Source of the DNA: Streptomyces sp. G-G2
Lineage (GTDB): Bacteria; Actinomycetota; Actinomycetes; Streptomycetales; Streptomycetaceae
Length of the DNA: 64,000 bases
NCBI RefSeq assembly: GCF_030063135.1
Contig: NZ_JASISO010000002.1
Location: 1 to 64,000 of the forward strand
Direction: 5' to 3'
Shown: positions 35,350-43,900 of the stretch, piece by piece
How positions within the stretch are numbered: position 1 is the first letter of the stretch
Layout: every line of letters starts with the position of its first letter
The notes under the pieces: model-generated
What the model was told of the DNA's origin: nothing
Seen by the model: only the letters and a program-made list of their open reading frames with translations
Databases searched by the model: none
Program-made: the position numbers and the translations under genes

Positions 35350-35928
35350 GTGACGGGCATGTGGTTCGAATCCGGGCGGATCTGTCTGGACCTGGTGGCC
35401 ACCCTCGGGCCCCCCGAGGGAATCGCGGACTGCGCCGGGCTGGGCCTGTGGCTCTCCGGAGCCGGGCTGGTGCCCGGCCGGACCCCGCCCGCCCACCTGG
35501 ACAGCGACTGGCTGGAGCCGTTCCGGTCCCTCCGGACGGACGTCGGCGCCCTCGTGGCGGCGGAGCTGCGCGGCCGCGCCCCCGGCGAGGAGGCGCTCGC
35601 CCGGGTCAACGCGCGGGCCTCCGGTCCACCCCCGGCACTGTGTGCCGTACGCGACCCCGGCGGGCACCTCGTGCGCGAGCTGTGCGGCGGGGCCGCCGCG
35701 GTGGGCTGCGCGGCCCTGCTGGCGGCCGTGGCGCGCGACGCGGTGGAGCTGCTCACGGACCCCGGCGACCGCGACCGCCTGCGGGCCTGCGAAGGTGAGG
35801 GCTGTACCCGGGTCTACCTGGACACCTCGCGCGGCCACCGGCGGCGCTGGTGCTCCAGTGAACTGTGCGGAAACCGGGAGCGGGTGGCCCGTCACCGCGC
35901 GCGGGTGCTCGCCGCGCGTCCCGCGTAG
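35350..35928 (+). CDS. CGNR zinc-finger / ABATE-domain protein
   Basis: A 192-residue protein of the CGNR family. The N-terminal ABATE domain (FESGRICLDLVATLG) is followed by a C-terminal treble-clef-like zinc finger with CEGEGCTRVYLDTSRG and WCSSELCGNRERVARHR; the CGNR tetrapeptide is present. Family members are putative stress- or metabolism-linked transcription regulators, and the basic tail could bind DNA. Start is a GTG at 35350 (an ATG at 35359 is an alternative). Confidence 0.88.
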   Translation: MTGMWFESGRICLDLVATLGPPEGIADCAGLGLWLSGAGLVPGRTPPAHLDSDWLEPFRSLRTDVGALVAAELRGRAPGEEALARVNARASGPPPALCAVRDPGGHLVRELCGGAAAVGCAALLAAVARDAVELLTDPGDRDRLRACEGEGCTRVYLDTSRGHRRRWCSSELCGNRERVARHRARVLAARPA

Positions 35929-36065
35929 CGCATACACGCCCATAACGGCCTCACGGCGCCTTTCGCGCCCGCCTTTCGCGCGCTCGCGCGCGAGACGGGC
36001 GTGCGGACACCCCTTTGTTCGCGTACGGTTGACGGTCGCCCAATGCACGTCAGAAGGGGGCCTTG

Positions 36066-38372
36066 GTGGCCGCGCAGGATGCCGCTGTCGACAGCACGGC
36101 GGATTCCGTCCGCGATCGCGAGATCGCGGTCGAGCAGACTCATCTGGACCAGGTGTACCGCCGCCTTGAGGAGAAGATCCACGAGGCCGAGTTCCTGATG
36201 AACGACGCGGCCAAGCGGGGTCAGGTCGGTACCCCCGGCGCCCTCGCGGAACGCGACGCGCAGGTCTTCCGCGCCGGAATTCATCTCAACCGGCTCAACA
36301 ACGAATTCGAGGACTTCCTCTTCGGACGGATCGACCTCGTCCTCGGCAAGGACGGGGAACGCGGCGCCGACGGCGCCTTCACCTCCGTCGAACCCGCCGA
36401 GGACGCGATCCGGCCCGACCTCACCGCCGACATCGCCGAAACCCTGCACATCGGGCGCATCGGCGTACTCGACAACGACTACGCGCCGCTGGTCATCGAC
36501 TGGCGCGCGCCCGCCGCCGCGCCGTTCTACCGCTCCACGCCCAAGGAGCCCGGCCGGGTGGTGCGCCGCCGCGTCATCCGCTCCAAGGGCCGCAAGGTCC
36601 TCGGGGTCGAGGACGACCTGATGCGCCCCGAGGTGACCGCGCACCTCGACGGCCGCGAGCTGCCCGTGCTCGGCGACGGCGCGCTGATGGCCGCCCTCGG
36701 CCGGGCCCGTACGCACTCCATGCGCGACATCGTCTCCTCCATCCAGGCGGAGCAGGACATGGTGATCCGGGCCCCCGCCGCCTCCGTCGCGGAGGTCGCG
36801 GGCGGCCCCGGCACCGGCAAGACCGCCGTCGCCCTGCACCGGGCCGCGTACCTGCTCTACCAGGACCGCAGGCGCTACTCCGGCGGCATCCTGATCGTCT
36901 CGCCGACCCCGCTGCTCGTCGCCTACACCGAGGGCGTGCTGCCCTCGCTCGGCGAGGAGGGCCAGGTCGCCATCCGGGCGCTCGGCTCGCTGGTCGACGG
37001 CGCCGAGGCGAGTACGTACGACGAACCGGCGGTCGCCCGGATCAAGGGCTCCTCCCGGATGCTGCCGATCCTGCGCAAGGCCGTGCGGGGCGCGCTGGAG
37101 CTGGGCGGCGCCCCCGAACGGCTGCGCGTGGTCGCCTTCGGGCGCCGCCAGGAGCTGGAGGGCGACGAGCTGAACCGGATCCGCCAGGTCGTCCTCGGCG
37201 CCACCACGCCCGTCAACCTGCTGCGCCCGCGCGCCCGCAAACTGCTGCTGGACGCGCTGTGGGCCAAGTCCGGCGGCGCCGGGCGGCACACCGACCGGGA
37301 ACTCGCCGCCGAGCTGCGCTCCGGCTTCGACGAGGACATCTCCACCGAGGACGCCTTCCTCGAGTTCCTGAACGCCTGGTGGCCCGAGCTGACCCCGCGC
37401 GGGGTGCTCGCCACGATGGCCGACGAGCGGCGCCTGGGCCGCTGGGCCCGCCGGGTGCTGAACCCGCGCGAGACCCGGCTGCTGGCCCGCTCGCTGCGCC
37501 GGACGGGTGCGGACGGCAAGGGTCCGCTCTCGGTGCACGACGTGGCGCTGCTGGACGAGCTCCTGCTGCTGGTCGGCGCCCCGGCGCGGCCCAAGCGCAA
37601 GCGCGATCTGGACCCGCTGGCGCACCTCACGGGCCTGGAGGAGCTGATGCCGGGCCGCGAGGAGACCCAGTGGGAGCGGGCCGAGCGGCTGGCGGCGGAG
37701 CGCACCGAGTACGCGCACGTGATCGTGGACGAGGCCCAGGACCTGACGCCGATGCAGTGGCGGATGGTGGGCAGGCGCGGCCGGACCGGCACGTGGACGG
37801 TGGTGGGCGACGCCGCCCAGTCCTCCTGGAGCGACCCGGAGGAGGCGGCCGCGGCCCGGGACGAGGCGCTGGGCAGCCGCCCGCGCCGCAAGTTCACGCT
37901 GACCGTCAACTACCGCAACCCCGCCGAGATCGCCGAACTGGCGGCCCGGGTGCTGCGCCTGGCCATGCCGGGGATGGAGCCGCCGACGGCGGTCCGCTCC
38001 ACCGGGCTGGAGCCGCGCTTCACCGCGGCGGGCGCCGATCTGGGCGCTTCGGTGCGGGAGGAGACCCGGCGGCTGCTGGAACAGGTCGACGGCACGGTCG
38101 GCGTGGTCGTGGCGATGGACCGGCGCGCGGAGGCGGCCGGGTGGCTCGCGGAGCTGGGGGAGCGCGCGGTGGCGCTCGGCAGCCTGGAGGCCAAGGGCCT
38201 GGAGTACGACGCCACGGTGGTGGTCTCCCCGGCGGAGATCGCCGAGGAGTCCCCGGCGGGCCTGCGGGTGCTCTACGTCGCCCTGACCCGGGCGACGCAG
38301 CAGCTCACGGTGGTGTCGGGGGCCCGGGACCGGCCCGACGGGGCCGGGATGCCGGAGCTGCTGCGGGACTGA
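36066..38372 (+). CDS. HelD-type UvrD/Rep superfamily 1 helicase, RNA-polymerase recycling factor
   Basis: A 768-residue protein. An N-terminal coiled-coil (EQTHLDQVYRRLEEKIHEAEFL) precedes the HelD-typical block IGRIGVLDNDYAPLVIDWRAP. The superfamily 1 motor shows Walker A GGPGTGKTAVALHR (about 248-261), motif II VDEAQDLTPMQW, motif IV VNYRNPAEIAEL and motif VI YVALTRATQQL. The order matches actinobacterial HelD, which binds RNA polymerase and clears stalled complexes, and the related HelR that confers rifamycin tolerance. No rifamycin-associated palindrome was found upstream, so HelD is favoured. The GTG at 36066 follows an AAGGGGG ribosome site. Confidence 0.88.
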   Translation: MAAQDAAVDSTADSVRDREIAVEQTHLDQVYRRLEEKIHEAEFLMNDAAKRGQVGTPGALAERDAQVFRAGIHLNRLNNEFEDFLFGRIDLVLGKDGERGADGAFTSVEPAEDAIRPDLTADIAETLHIGRIGVLDNDYAPLVIDWRAPAAAPFYRSTPKEPGRVVRRRVIRSKGRKVLGVEDDLMRPEVTAHLDGRELPVLGDGALMAALGRARTHSMRDIVSSIQAEQDMVIRAPAASVAEVAGGPGTGKTAVALHRAAYLLYQDRRRYSGGILIVSPTPLLVAYTEGVLPSLGEEGQVAIRALGSLVDGAEASTYDEPAVARIKGSSRMLPILRKAVRGALELGGAPERLRVVAFGRRQELEGDELNRIRQVVLGATTPVNLLRPRARKLLLDALWAKSGGAGRHTDRELAAELRSGFDEDISTEDAFLEFLNAWWPELTPRGVLATMADERRLGRWARRVLNPRETRLLARSLRRTGADGKGPLSVHDVALLDELLLLVGAPARPKRKRDLDPLAHLTGLEELMPGREETQWERAERLAAERTEYAHVIVDEAQDLTPMQWRMVGRRGRTGTWTVVGDAAQSSWSDPEEAAAARDEALGSRPRRKFTLTVNYRNPAEIAELAARVLRLAMPGMEPPTAVRSTGLEPRFTAAGADLGASVREETRRLLEQVDGTVGVVVAMDRRAEAAGWLAELGERAVALGSLEAKGLEYDATVVVSPAEIAEESPAGLRVLYVALTRATQQLTVVSGARDRPDGAGMPELLRD

Positions 38373-38373
38373 C

Positions 38374-38488
38374 GGGCGCGGCCCGCGGGGGCCCCGTACG
38401 GGCGCGGCCCGCGGGGGCCCCGTACGGGCGCGCGGGCCTCGTACGGGGCGTGCCGGGGGCCTCGTACGGGGTGCGCGGGCGGGCGTAC
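38374..38488. repeat. Five imperfect GC-rich tandem repeats
   Basis: Two identical 26-base units (38374-38399 and 38400-38425) are followed by three shorter degenerate ones ending in gtac (to 38488). They start just after the helicase stop codon. Confidence 0.8.
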
Positions 38489-38579
38489 GGCCATCCGGTC
38501 GGCGGCCGGACGCGTGGCCGTCGGAGTCAACCCCCTGGAGGGGGATCACTTCCGGCGAACCTTTGTTAGCCTGGGATAC

Positions 38580-38725
38580 GGCACCGACTCGATCCAAGCC
38601 CCCGGGCCCAACCTTCGTCGCCTAGAGCGACCACTTGCCGCGAGGCGAGCATGGCGGGTCGGTGTCGTAAGCGTTGAGAACAGGTCTGCGCCCTCCGCTC
38701 CAAGCGGAGGGCGCAGACCTGTTTT
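38580..38725 (+). ncRNA. Possible small RNA upstream of the malic enzyme gene
   Basis: A TAGCCT at 38567-38572 could start a transcript near 38580 that would end at the very strong terminator at 38679-38725. The enclosed stretch has no good coding frame. Boundaries are inferred from the two signals only. Confidence 0.35.
38679..38725 (+). terminator. Strong rho-independent terminator
   Basis: A 21-bp perfect stem (38679-38699 with 38703-38723), three-base loop and TTTT. It lies about 300 bases past the helicase stop, so a nearer transcript is its likely client. Confidence 0.88.
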
Positions 38726-38907
38726 GCGTGCCTGGTGGGGGTTTCGGGTGATCGGTAAATCTCGTATGGTGGAAGTGTCTTTCCGAAATTTGTAGCTGGT
38801 TACCTTGTACCGGCCGGTAGGTGGGACGATCGGACAACAGGTCCTGCCGCGCTTGACGTGTGCGGGGCCCGTGTACAGCGAACCTTGGACAGCAGAGGAA
38901 CACGGCC

Positions 38908-40353
38908 ATGGCAACGGCGCCCAGCGTCTCGTACTCGATGACGGTCCGCCTGGAGGTGCCCGCGAGCGGCACCGCGGTCTCCCAGCTCACCACCGTCGTG
39001 GAGTCCTCCGGAGGGTCGGTCACCGGCCTCGACGTGACCGCCTCGGGCCACGAGAAGCTCCGTATCGACGTCACGATCGCCGCGACCTCCACGGCGCACG
39101 CCGACGAGATCGTCGAGAAGCTCCGCGGGATCGAGGGGGTGAGCCTGGGCAAGGTCTCCGACCGTACGTTCCTCATGCACCTCGGCGGCAAGATCGAGAT
39201 GGCATCGAAGCACCCCATCCGCAACCGTGACGACCTCTCCATGATCTACACCCCGGGCGTGGCCCGCGTGTGCATGGCGATCGCGGAGAACCCCGAGGAC
39301 GCGCGGCGTCTGACCATCAAGCGCAATTCCGTCGCAGTCGTGACGGACGGGTCGGCCGTGCTCGGTCTGGGCAACATCGGCCCGATGGCCGCGCTGCCCG
39401 TCATGGAGGGCAAGGCGGCCCTCTTCAAGCGCTTCGCGGGGATCGACGCGTGGCCGATCTGCCTCGACACGCAGGACAGCGACGAGATCGTCGCGATCGT
39501 CAAGGCCATCGCCCCCGGCTTCGCCGGCATCAACCTGGAGGACATCTCCGCGCCGCGCTGCTTCGAGATCGAGGCCCGCCTGCGCGAGGCCCTCGACATC
39601 CCCGTCTTCCACGACGACCAGCACGGCACCGCCATCGTCGTCCTCGCCGCCCTCACCAACGCACTGCGCGTCGTGAACAAGGCCGTTGGCGATGTGAAGG
39701 TCGTCATGTCCGGCGCCGGCGCGGCCGGTACGGCCATCCTCAAGCTGCTCCTCGCGGCGGGCGTCAAGAACGTCGTCAGCGCCGACATCCACGGCGTCGT
39801 GCACGCCGGCCGCGCCGACCTCGTCGACGCCGACAGCGAGTCGCCGCTGCGCTGGATCGCCGACAACACCAACCCCGAGGGCTCCACGGGCACGCTCAAG
39901 GAGGCCGTCGTCGGCGCCGACGTGTTCATCGGCGTCTCGGCCCCGAACGTCCTGAACGGCGACGACGTGGCCGCCATGGCCGACGACGCCATCGTGTTCG
40001 CGCTCGCGAACCCGGACCCCGAAGTGGACCCGGCCGTGGCCCGCCAGACGGCGGCCGTCGTGGCCACCGGCCGCTCGGACTTCCCCAACCAGATCAACAA
40101 CGTGCTGGTCTTCCCGGGCGTCTTCCGCGGCCTCCTGGACGCCCAGTCCCGCACCGTGGACACCAGCATGATGCTGGCCGCCGCGACCGCCCTGGCCGAC
40201 GTGGTGACCGAGGACGAGCTGAACGCGAACTACATCATCCCGTCCGTCTTCAACGACAAGGTCGCGGGCGCGGTCGCCGGAGCGGTCCGCAAGGCGGCCA
40301 CCTCGGCGGCCCCGGTGAGCAGCACCGCTGTGACGGGTCCCACGTCCACCTGA
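38908..40353 (+). CDS. NAD-dependent malic enzyme with N-terminal ACT domain
   Basis: A 481-residue enzyme converting malate to pyruvate, CO2 and NADH. Residues 5-85 form an ACT-like regulatory domain (TVRLEVPASGTAVSQLTTVV), uncommon among malic enzymes. The catalytic part has YTPGVARVC, the lysine/metal region MEGKAALFKRFAGIDAWPICLDT, NLEDISAPRCFEIE, FHDDQHGTAIV, and the Rossmann GAGAAGTAILKLL. I recall S. coelicolor having an NAD-specific malic enzyme at the equivalent locus. The ATG at 38908 follows AGAGGAA. It feeds pyruvate and acetyl-CoA supply, including for storage lipid and antibiotics. Confidence 0.94.
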   Translation: MATAPSVSYSMTVRLEVPASGTAVSQLTTVVESSGGSVTGLDVTASGHEKLRIDVTIAATSTAHADEIVEKLRGIEGVSLGKVSDRTFLMHLGGKIEMASKHPIRNRDDLSMIYTPGVARVCMAIAENPEDARRLTIKRNSVAVVTDGSAVLGLGNIGPMAALPVMEGKAALFKRFAGIDAWPICLDTQDSDEIVAIVKAIAPGFAGINLEDISAPRCFEIEARLREALDIPVFHDDQHGTAIVVLAALTNALRVVNKAVGDVKVVMSGAGAAGTAILKLLLAAGVKNVVSADIHGVVHAGRADLVDADSESPLRWIADNTNPEGSTGTLKEAVVGADVFIGVSAPNVLNGDDVAAMADDAIVFALANPDPEVDPAVARQTAAVVATGRSDFPNQINNVLVFPGVFRGLLDAQSRTVDTSMMLAAATALADVVTEDELNANYIIPSVFNDKVAGAVAGAVRKAATSAAPVSSTAVTGPTST

Positions 40354-40668
40354 GCCACCGGGGGCCCCTTCCCGGCGCGTCGCGGGATGCGGGCCCGGCG
40401 GGGCGCCTCTAGGGTTGCGGGGATGCCCGCGTGGTACGCGGTCCGCGTCCCACCGGCGCGGACAGAGCGTCACGGCGGCGTGACTGTGGCGCTTTTCGTG
40501 TGACCCTGGCGGGTGCCGGATTGGCTTTCCCGCCGCTGGTGGGGGCAGGATGCGTAACCGGGCGAGAGGGTCTGACGTTCAGACCCGGGTCCGGGGACTG
40601 TCCTAGGGCCCTGGCAGCATCGGCTTCGATCTCACGCCTCATAGGCAAGTTGAACACGGGAGTACAAC
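40354..40668. other. Leader region of the HU gene
   Basis: This 315-base gap holds an inverted repeat at 40568-40586 and the HU ribosome site (gggag). The promoter is not clear. No gene was found. Confidence 0.45.
40568..40586. promoter_or_regulatory. 8-bp inverted repeat upstream of hup
   Basis: GGGTCTGA at 40568-40575 and TCAGACCC at 40579-40586 form a perfect dyad with a 3-base centre, about 85 bases before the HU start. It could be an operator or small hairpin. Confidence 0.45.
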
Positions 40669-40950
40669 ATGAACCGCAGTGAGCTGGTGGCCGCTCTGTC
40701 CGAGCGCGCCGAGGTGACCCGCAAGGACGCCGACGCCGTTCTGGCCGCGCTCGCCGAGACCGTCGGCGAGATCGTCGCCAAGGGCGACGAGAAGGTCACC
40801 ATCCCCGGCTTCCTGACCTTCGAGCGCACCCACCGTGCCGCTCGCACCGCGCGCAACCCGCAGACCGGCGACCCCATCCAGATCCCGGCCGGCTACAGCG
40901 TGAAGGTCTCCGCGGGCTCCAAGCTCAAGGAAGCCGCCAAGGGCAAGTAA
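40669..40950 (+). CDS. hup: DNA-binding protein HU
   Basis: A 93-residue nucleoid protein of the HU/IHF family: MNRSELVAALSERAEVTRKDAD at the N-terminus, the beta-arm motif ARNPQTGDPIQIPA with the intercalating proline, and a basic end. It compacts and bends DNA. This is the short actinobacterial HU without the lysine-rich tail carried by the second, HupS-type protein. Confidence 0.97.
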   Translation: MNRSELVAALSERAEVTRKDADAVLAALAETVGEIVAKGDEKVTIPGFLTFERTHRAARTARNPQTGDPIQIPAGYSVKVSAGSKLKEAAKGK

Positions 40951-41005
40951 GTCCCCCTTGCGGGCCTCTGGCCAGTAGGGAACGCGTAGTACCCAGTACT
41001 ACGAA

Positions 41006-41042
41006 GGAAGGGCGGCCACCCCAGTGGGGTGGCCGCCCTTCC
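41006..41042. terminator. Bidirectional terminator between hup and murA
   Basis: An 18-bp perfect stem (41006-41023 with 41025-41042) separates the convergent genes. A smaller gtagtac/gtactac dyad lies just before it at 40986-41002. Confidence 0.88.
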
Positions 41043-41065
41043 GCGTGCCGACGCGTACGTCCGTA

Positions 41066-42412
41066 CTAGACGAGGTCACCGTTCGGCAGTTCGACCTTCG
41101 CACCCAGTTCCACGAGCTTCTCCATGAAGTTCTCGTAGCCGCGGTTGATCAGGTCGATACCGTGCACTCGCGAAGTCCCCTCGGCCGCGAGCGCCGCGAT
41201 CAGGTACGAGAACCCGCCGCGGAGGTCGGGGATGACCAGGTCCGCGCCCTGCAGCTTGGTGGGGCCGGAGACGACCGCCGAGTGCAGGAAGTTGCGCTGG
41301 CCGAACCGGCACGCCGAGCCGCCCAGGCACTCCCGGTACAGCTGGATGTGCGCGCCCATCTGGTTCAGCGCGGAGGTGAAGCCCAGCCGGGACTCGTAGA
41401 CCGTCTCGTGGACGATGGAGAGCCCGGTCGCCTGGGTCAGCGCCACCACCAGCGGCTGCTGCCAGTCGGTCTGGAAACCGGGGTGTACGTCCGTCTCCAG
41501 GTGGATCGCCTTGAGCGGGCCGCCCGGGTGCCAGAAGCGGATGCCCTCGTCGTCGATCTCGAAGGCGCCGCCGACCCGGCGGAAGGTGTTCAGGAACGTC
41601 ATCATCGAGCGCTGCTGCGCTCCGCGGACGTAGATGTTGCCGCCGGTCGCCAGGGCCGCGGAAGCCCAGGAGGCGGCCTCCAGGCGGTCCGGGAGCGCCT
41701 TGTGGTTGTAGCCGCCCAGCTCGTCCACACCGGTGATGCGGATCGTGCGGTCGGTGTCGACGGAGATGATCGCGCCCATCTTCTGCAGGACGCAGATGAG
41801 ATCTTCGATCTCCGGCTCGACGGCCGCGTTGCTCAGCTCGGTCACGCCCTCGGCCAGGACGGCCGTCAGCAGCACCTGCTCGGTCGAACCGACCGAGGGG
41901 TAGGGCAGGCGGATCTTGCAGCCGCGCAGCCGCTGCGGGGCCTCCAGGTACTGACCGCCCTCGCGCTTCTCGATGGTCGCGCCGAACTGGCGGAGCACGT
42001 CGAAGTGGAAGTCGATCGGCCGGCCGCCGATGTCACAGCCGCCCAGGCCCGGGATGAAGGCGTGGCCGAGGCGGTGCAGCAGGGGGCCGCAGAAGAGGAT
42101 CGGGATGCGCGACGAACCCGCGTGGGCGTCGATGTCGGCCACGTTGGCGCTCTCGACGTACGTCGGGTCGAGCACCAGCTCGCCCGGCTCCTCGCCGGGG
42201 AGAACGGTGACGCCGTGCAGCTGGAGGAGCCCGCGCACGACCCGCACGTCGCGGATGTCCGGAACATTGCGGAGCCGACTGGGTGAGCTGCCGAGCAGGG
42301 CCGCCACCATGGCCTTCGGCACGAGGTTCTTCGCACCACGGACACGGATCTCGCCCTCGAGCGGGGTACCGCCGTGGACAAGCAGTACATCGTCACTGAC
42401 TGTGCCGGTCAT
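41066..42412 (-). CDS. murA: UDP-N-acetylglucosamine 1-carboxyvinyltransferase MurA
   Basis: A 448-residue enolpyruvyl transferase that adds PEP to UDP-GlcNAc, the first committed step of peptidoglycan synthesis. It has the substrate-binding GAKNLVPKAMVAALL, the active-site loop GLGGCDIGGRPIDFHF with the fosfomycin-target Cys126, and the repeated inside-out alpha/beta barrel pattern. The start ATG at 42412 (MTGTVSDDVLLVHGG) is favoured over the longer open frame. Cys at 126 predicts fosfomycin sensitivity of this enzyme. Confidence 0.96.
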   Translation of the reverse strand: MTGTVSDDVLLVHGGTPLEGEIRVRGAKNLVPKAMVAALLGSSPSRLRNVPDIRDVRVVRGLLQLHGVTVLPGEEPGELVLDPTYVESANVADIDAHAGSSRIPILFCGPLLHRLGHAFIPGLGGCDIGGRPIDFHFDVLRQFGATIEKREGGQYLEAPQRLRGCKIRLPYPSVGSTEQVLLTAVLAEGVTELSNAAVEPEIEDLICVLQKMGAIISVDTDRTIRITGVDELGGYNHKALPDRLEAASWASAALATGGNIYVRGAQQRSMMTFLNTFRRVGGAFEIDDEGIRFWHPGGPLKAIHLETDVHPGFQTDWQQPLVVALTQATGLSIVHETVYESRLGFTSALNQMGAHIQLYRECLGGSACRFGQRNFLHSAVVSGPTKLQGADLVIPDLRGGFSYLIAALAAEGTSRVHGIDLINRGYENFMEKLVELGAKVELPNGDLV

Positions 42413-42677
42413 GAATCTCGCGTTCCGGAAGAGGGGATGGGCAGGGGGCCAGGGGAAAGGGTAAGCGGCACCACCCCCTGGTACGTAAGGGCGACGTGGC
42501 CGTATGACTGTCATGAATTCGCCACAGCACCCTATGTGTCCGCCAGATAGCGGAGTGTCGCCTTCCGGCCTGGCGCCGGTACGCGCTCCCGGGCCGCGGC
42601 CGTGCGCCCTGAGCTGCGCACGATCACCGAGCGCCGGACGCTCCCCGAACCGGGCGGATGTGCGAGACCATGGCCGC

Positions 42678-43238
42678 ATGACCGAGGTGTCCTCCCTCAC
42701 AGGGCGGTTGCTCGTGGCCACCCCCGCCCTCGCGGACCCGAATTTCGACCGCGCGGTGATCCTGCTGCTCGACCACGACGAGCAGGGTTCCCTCGGCGTG
42801 GTCCTCAACCGGCCCACCCCGGTCGGCGTCGGCGACATCCTGCTGCCCTGGGCTCCGCTGGCCGGTTCCCCCGGGGTGGTCTTCCAGGGCGGCCCGGTCG
42901 CCCTCGACTCCGCCCTAGGTATCGCGGTCGTCCCCGGTGAGGAGGGCCCCCTGGGCTGGCGCCGGGTGCACGGCGCGATCGGCCTGGTCGACCTGGAGGC
43001 CCCGCCGGAACTGCTGGCCAGCGCCCTGGGCTCGCTGCGCATCTTCGCGGGCTACTCGGGCTGGGGCCCGGGCCAGCTGGAGGACGAGCTGGGCGGGGGC
43101 GCCTGGTACGTCGTCGAGTCCGAGCCGGGCGACGTGGCCTACCCGGATCCGGAACACCTCTGGCGCGCCGTCCTGCGCCGCCAGCGCAGCGACCTCGCGA
43201 TGGTCGCCACCTATCCGGACGACCCGTCGCTCAACTGA
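42678..43238 (+). CDS. YqgE/AlgH family protein
   Basis: A 186-residue UPF0301 protein: SLTGRLLVATPALADPNFDRAVILLL, SLGVVLNRPT, FQGGPVA and IFAGYSGWGPGQLEDEL are diagnostic. The fold is known but the biochemical role is not settled; AlgH is linked to alginate regulation and redox in Pseudomonas. The chosen ATG at 42678 is the family start; an upstream ATG at 42504 is rejected. Confidence 0.9.
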   Translation: MTEVSSLTGRLLVATPALADPNFDRAVILLLDHDEQGSLGVVLNRPTPVGVGDILLPWAPLAGSPGVVFQGGPVALDSALGIAVVPGEEGPLGWRRVHGAIGLVDLEAPPELLASALGSLRIFAGYSGWGPGQLEDELGGGAWYVVESEPGDVAYPDPEHLWRAVLRRQRSDLAMVATYPDDPSLN

Positions 43239-43421
43239 TTCCCGGGTGTGGATCCGGGGATCGCGAACATCGCCGCCCCTTCGGCCGGTCAGATCATGGC
43301 GTACATGGCGTACGTCGATGCGGCGCACACGTCCCGCACCCCGGGTGGCTGGACGCGGACGGAACGCCACAGCCGGTGGCGCCCGACGCAAGCCTGGTCG
43401 CTTCGGCGGCGGGTCGTTGAT

Positions 43422-43427
43422 TACTCT
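43422..43427 (+). promoter_or_regulatory. -10 element for a leaderless DUF3039 gene
   Basis: TACTCT ends 7 bases before the ATG at 43435; there is no ribosome site. Confidence 0.45.
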
Positions 43428-43434
43428 GGCTTGT

Positions 43435-43716
43435 ATGAGCACTCTTGAGCCCGAGCGCGGGTCTGGCACGGGAACCCTCGTCGAGCCGACGCCGCAGGTT
43501 TCCCACGGTGACGGCGACCACGAGCGCTTCGCCCACTACGTCCAGAAGGACAAGATCATGGCGAGCGCGCTCGACGGGACCCCCGTCGTCGCGCTCTGCG
43601 GCAAGGTCTGGGTACCGGGCCGCGACCCGAAGAAGTACCCGGTCTGCCCCATGTGCAAGGAGATCTACGAGTCCATGGGCGCCGGCGGGGACAAGGACAA
43701 GGGCAAGGACAAGTAG
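43435..43716 (+). CDS. DUF3039 zinc-binding-like protein
   Basis: A 93-residue conserved actinobacterial protein. The C-terminal half has VVALCGKVWVPGRDPKKYPVCPMCKEIYE, with one Cys plus a CPMC pair that, with His, could bind zinc or an Fe-S centre. The tail is Lys/Asp/Gly-rich. The function is unknown. It is followed by a hairpin terminator. Confidence 0.88.
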   Translation: MSTLEPERGSGTGTLVEPTPQVSHGDGDHERFAHYVQKDKIMASALDGTPVVALCGKVWVPGRDPKKYPVCPMCKEIYESMGAGGDKDKGKDK

Positions 43717-43741
43717 TCACGTCCTGACCCGAGCGGGCCTG

Positions 43742-43779
43742 AAGGCCCCCGGGCGCACTTCGGTGCGCCCGGGGGCCTT
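43742..43779 (+). terminator. Terminator with UUCG tetraloop after the DUF3039 gene
   Basis: A 17-bp stem (43742-43758 with 43763-43779) closed by TTCG, an exceptionally stable loop. Confidence 0.88.
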
Positions 43780-43799
43780 TCGCGTGCCCGGGGCGCGGG

Positions 43800-43805
43800 T
43801 AGGGT
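43800..43805 (+). promoter_or_regulatory. Possible -10 for the hexosaminidase gene
   Basis: TAGGGT fits the streptomycete -10 consensus and would leave a leader of about 90 bases; the -35 would fall near the preceding terminator. Confidence 0.3.
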
Positions 43806-43900
43806 CGGGCGGGACGAGCGCCCTGCGGAACGGCCGTTGCGCAGGGCGCAACACGCTGCGCCGCCTTGGCCGTTCGGCGGCCGTCCCGGAGGACTGACCC

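Larger units (their letters stand above)
38373..38907. other. Intergenic region between the helicase and malic enzyme genes
   Basis: This 535-base region contains GC-rich tandem repeats (38374-38488), a likely small independent transcript ending at a strong terminator (38679-38725), and the malic enzyme leader, in which TTGACG at 38853-38858 is a possible -35. No protein gene is convincing. Confidence 0.55.

Noticed and set aside
35929..36065. Rifamycin-associated element upstream of the helicase
   Set aside because: No inverted repeat of the needed type was found, so HelR-type rifamycin induction is not supported.
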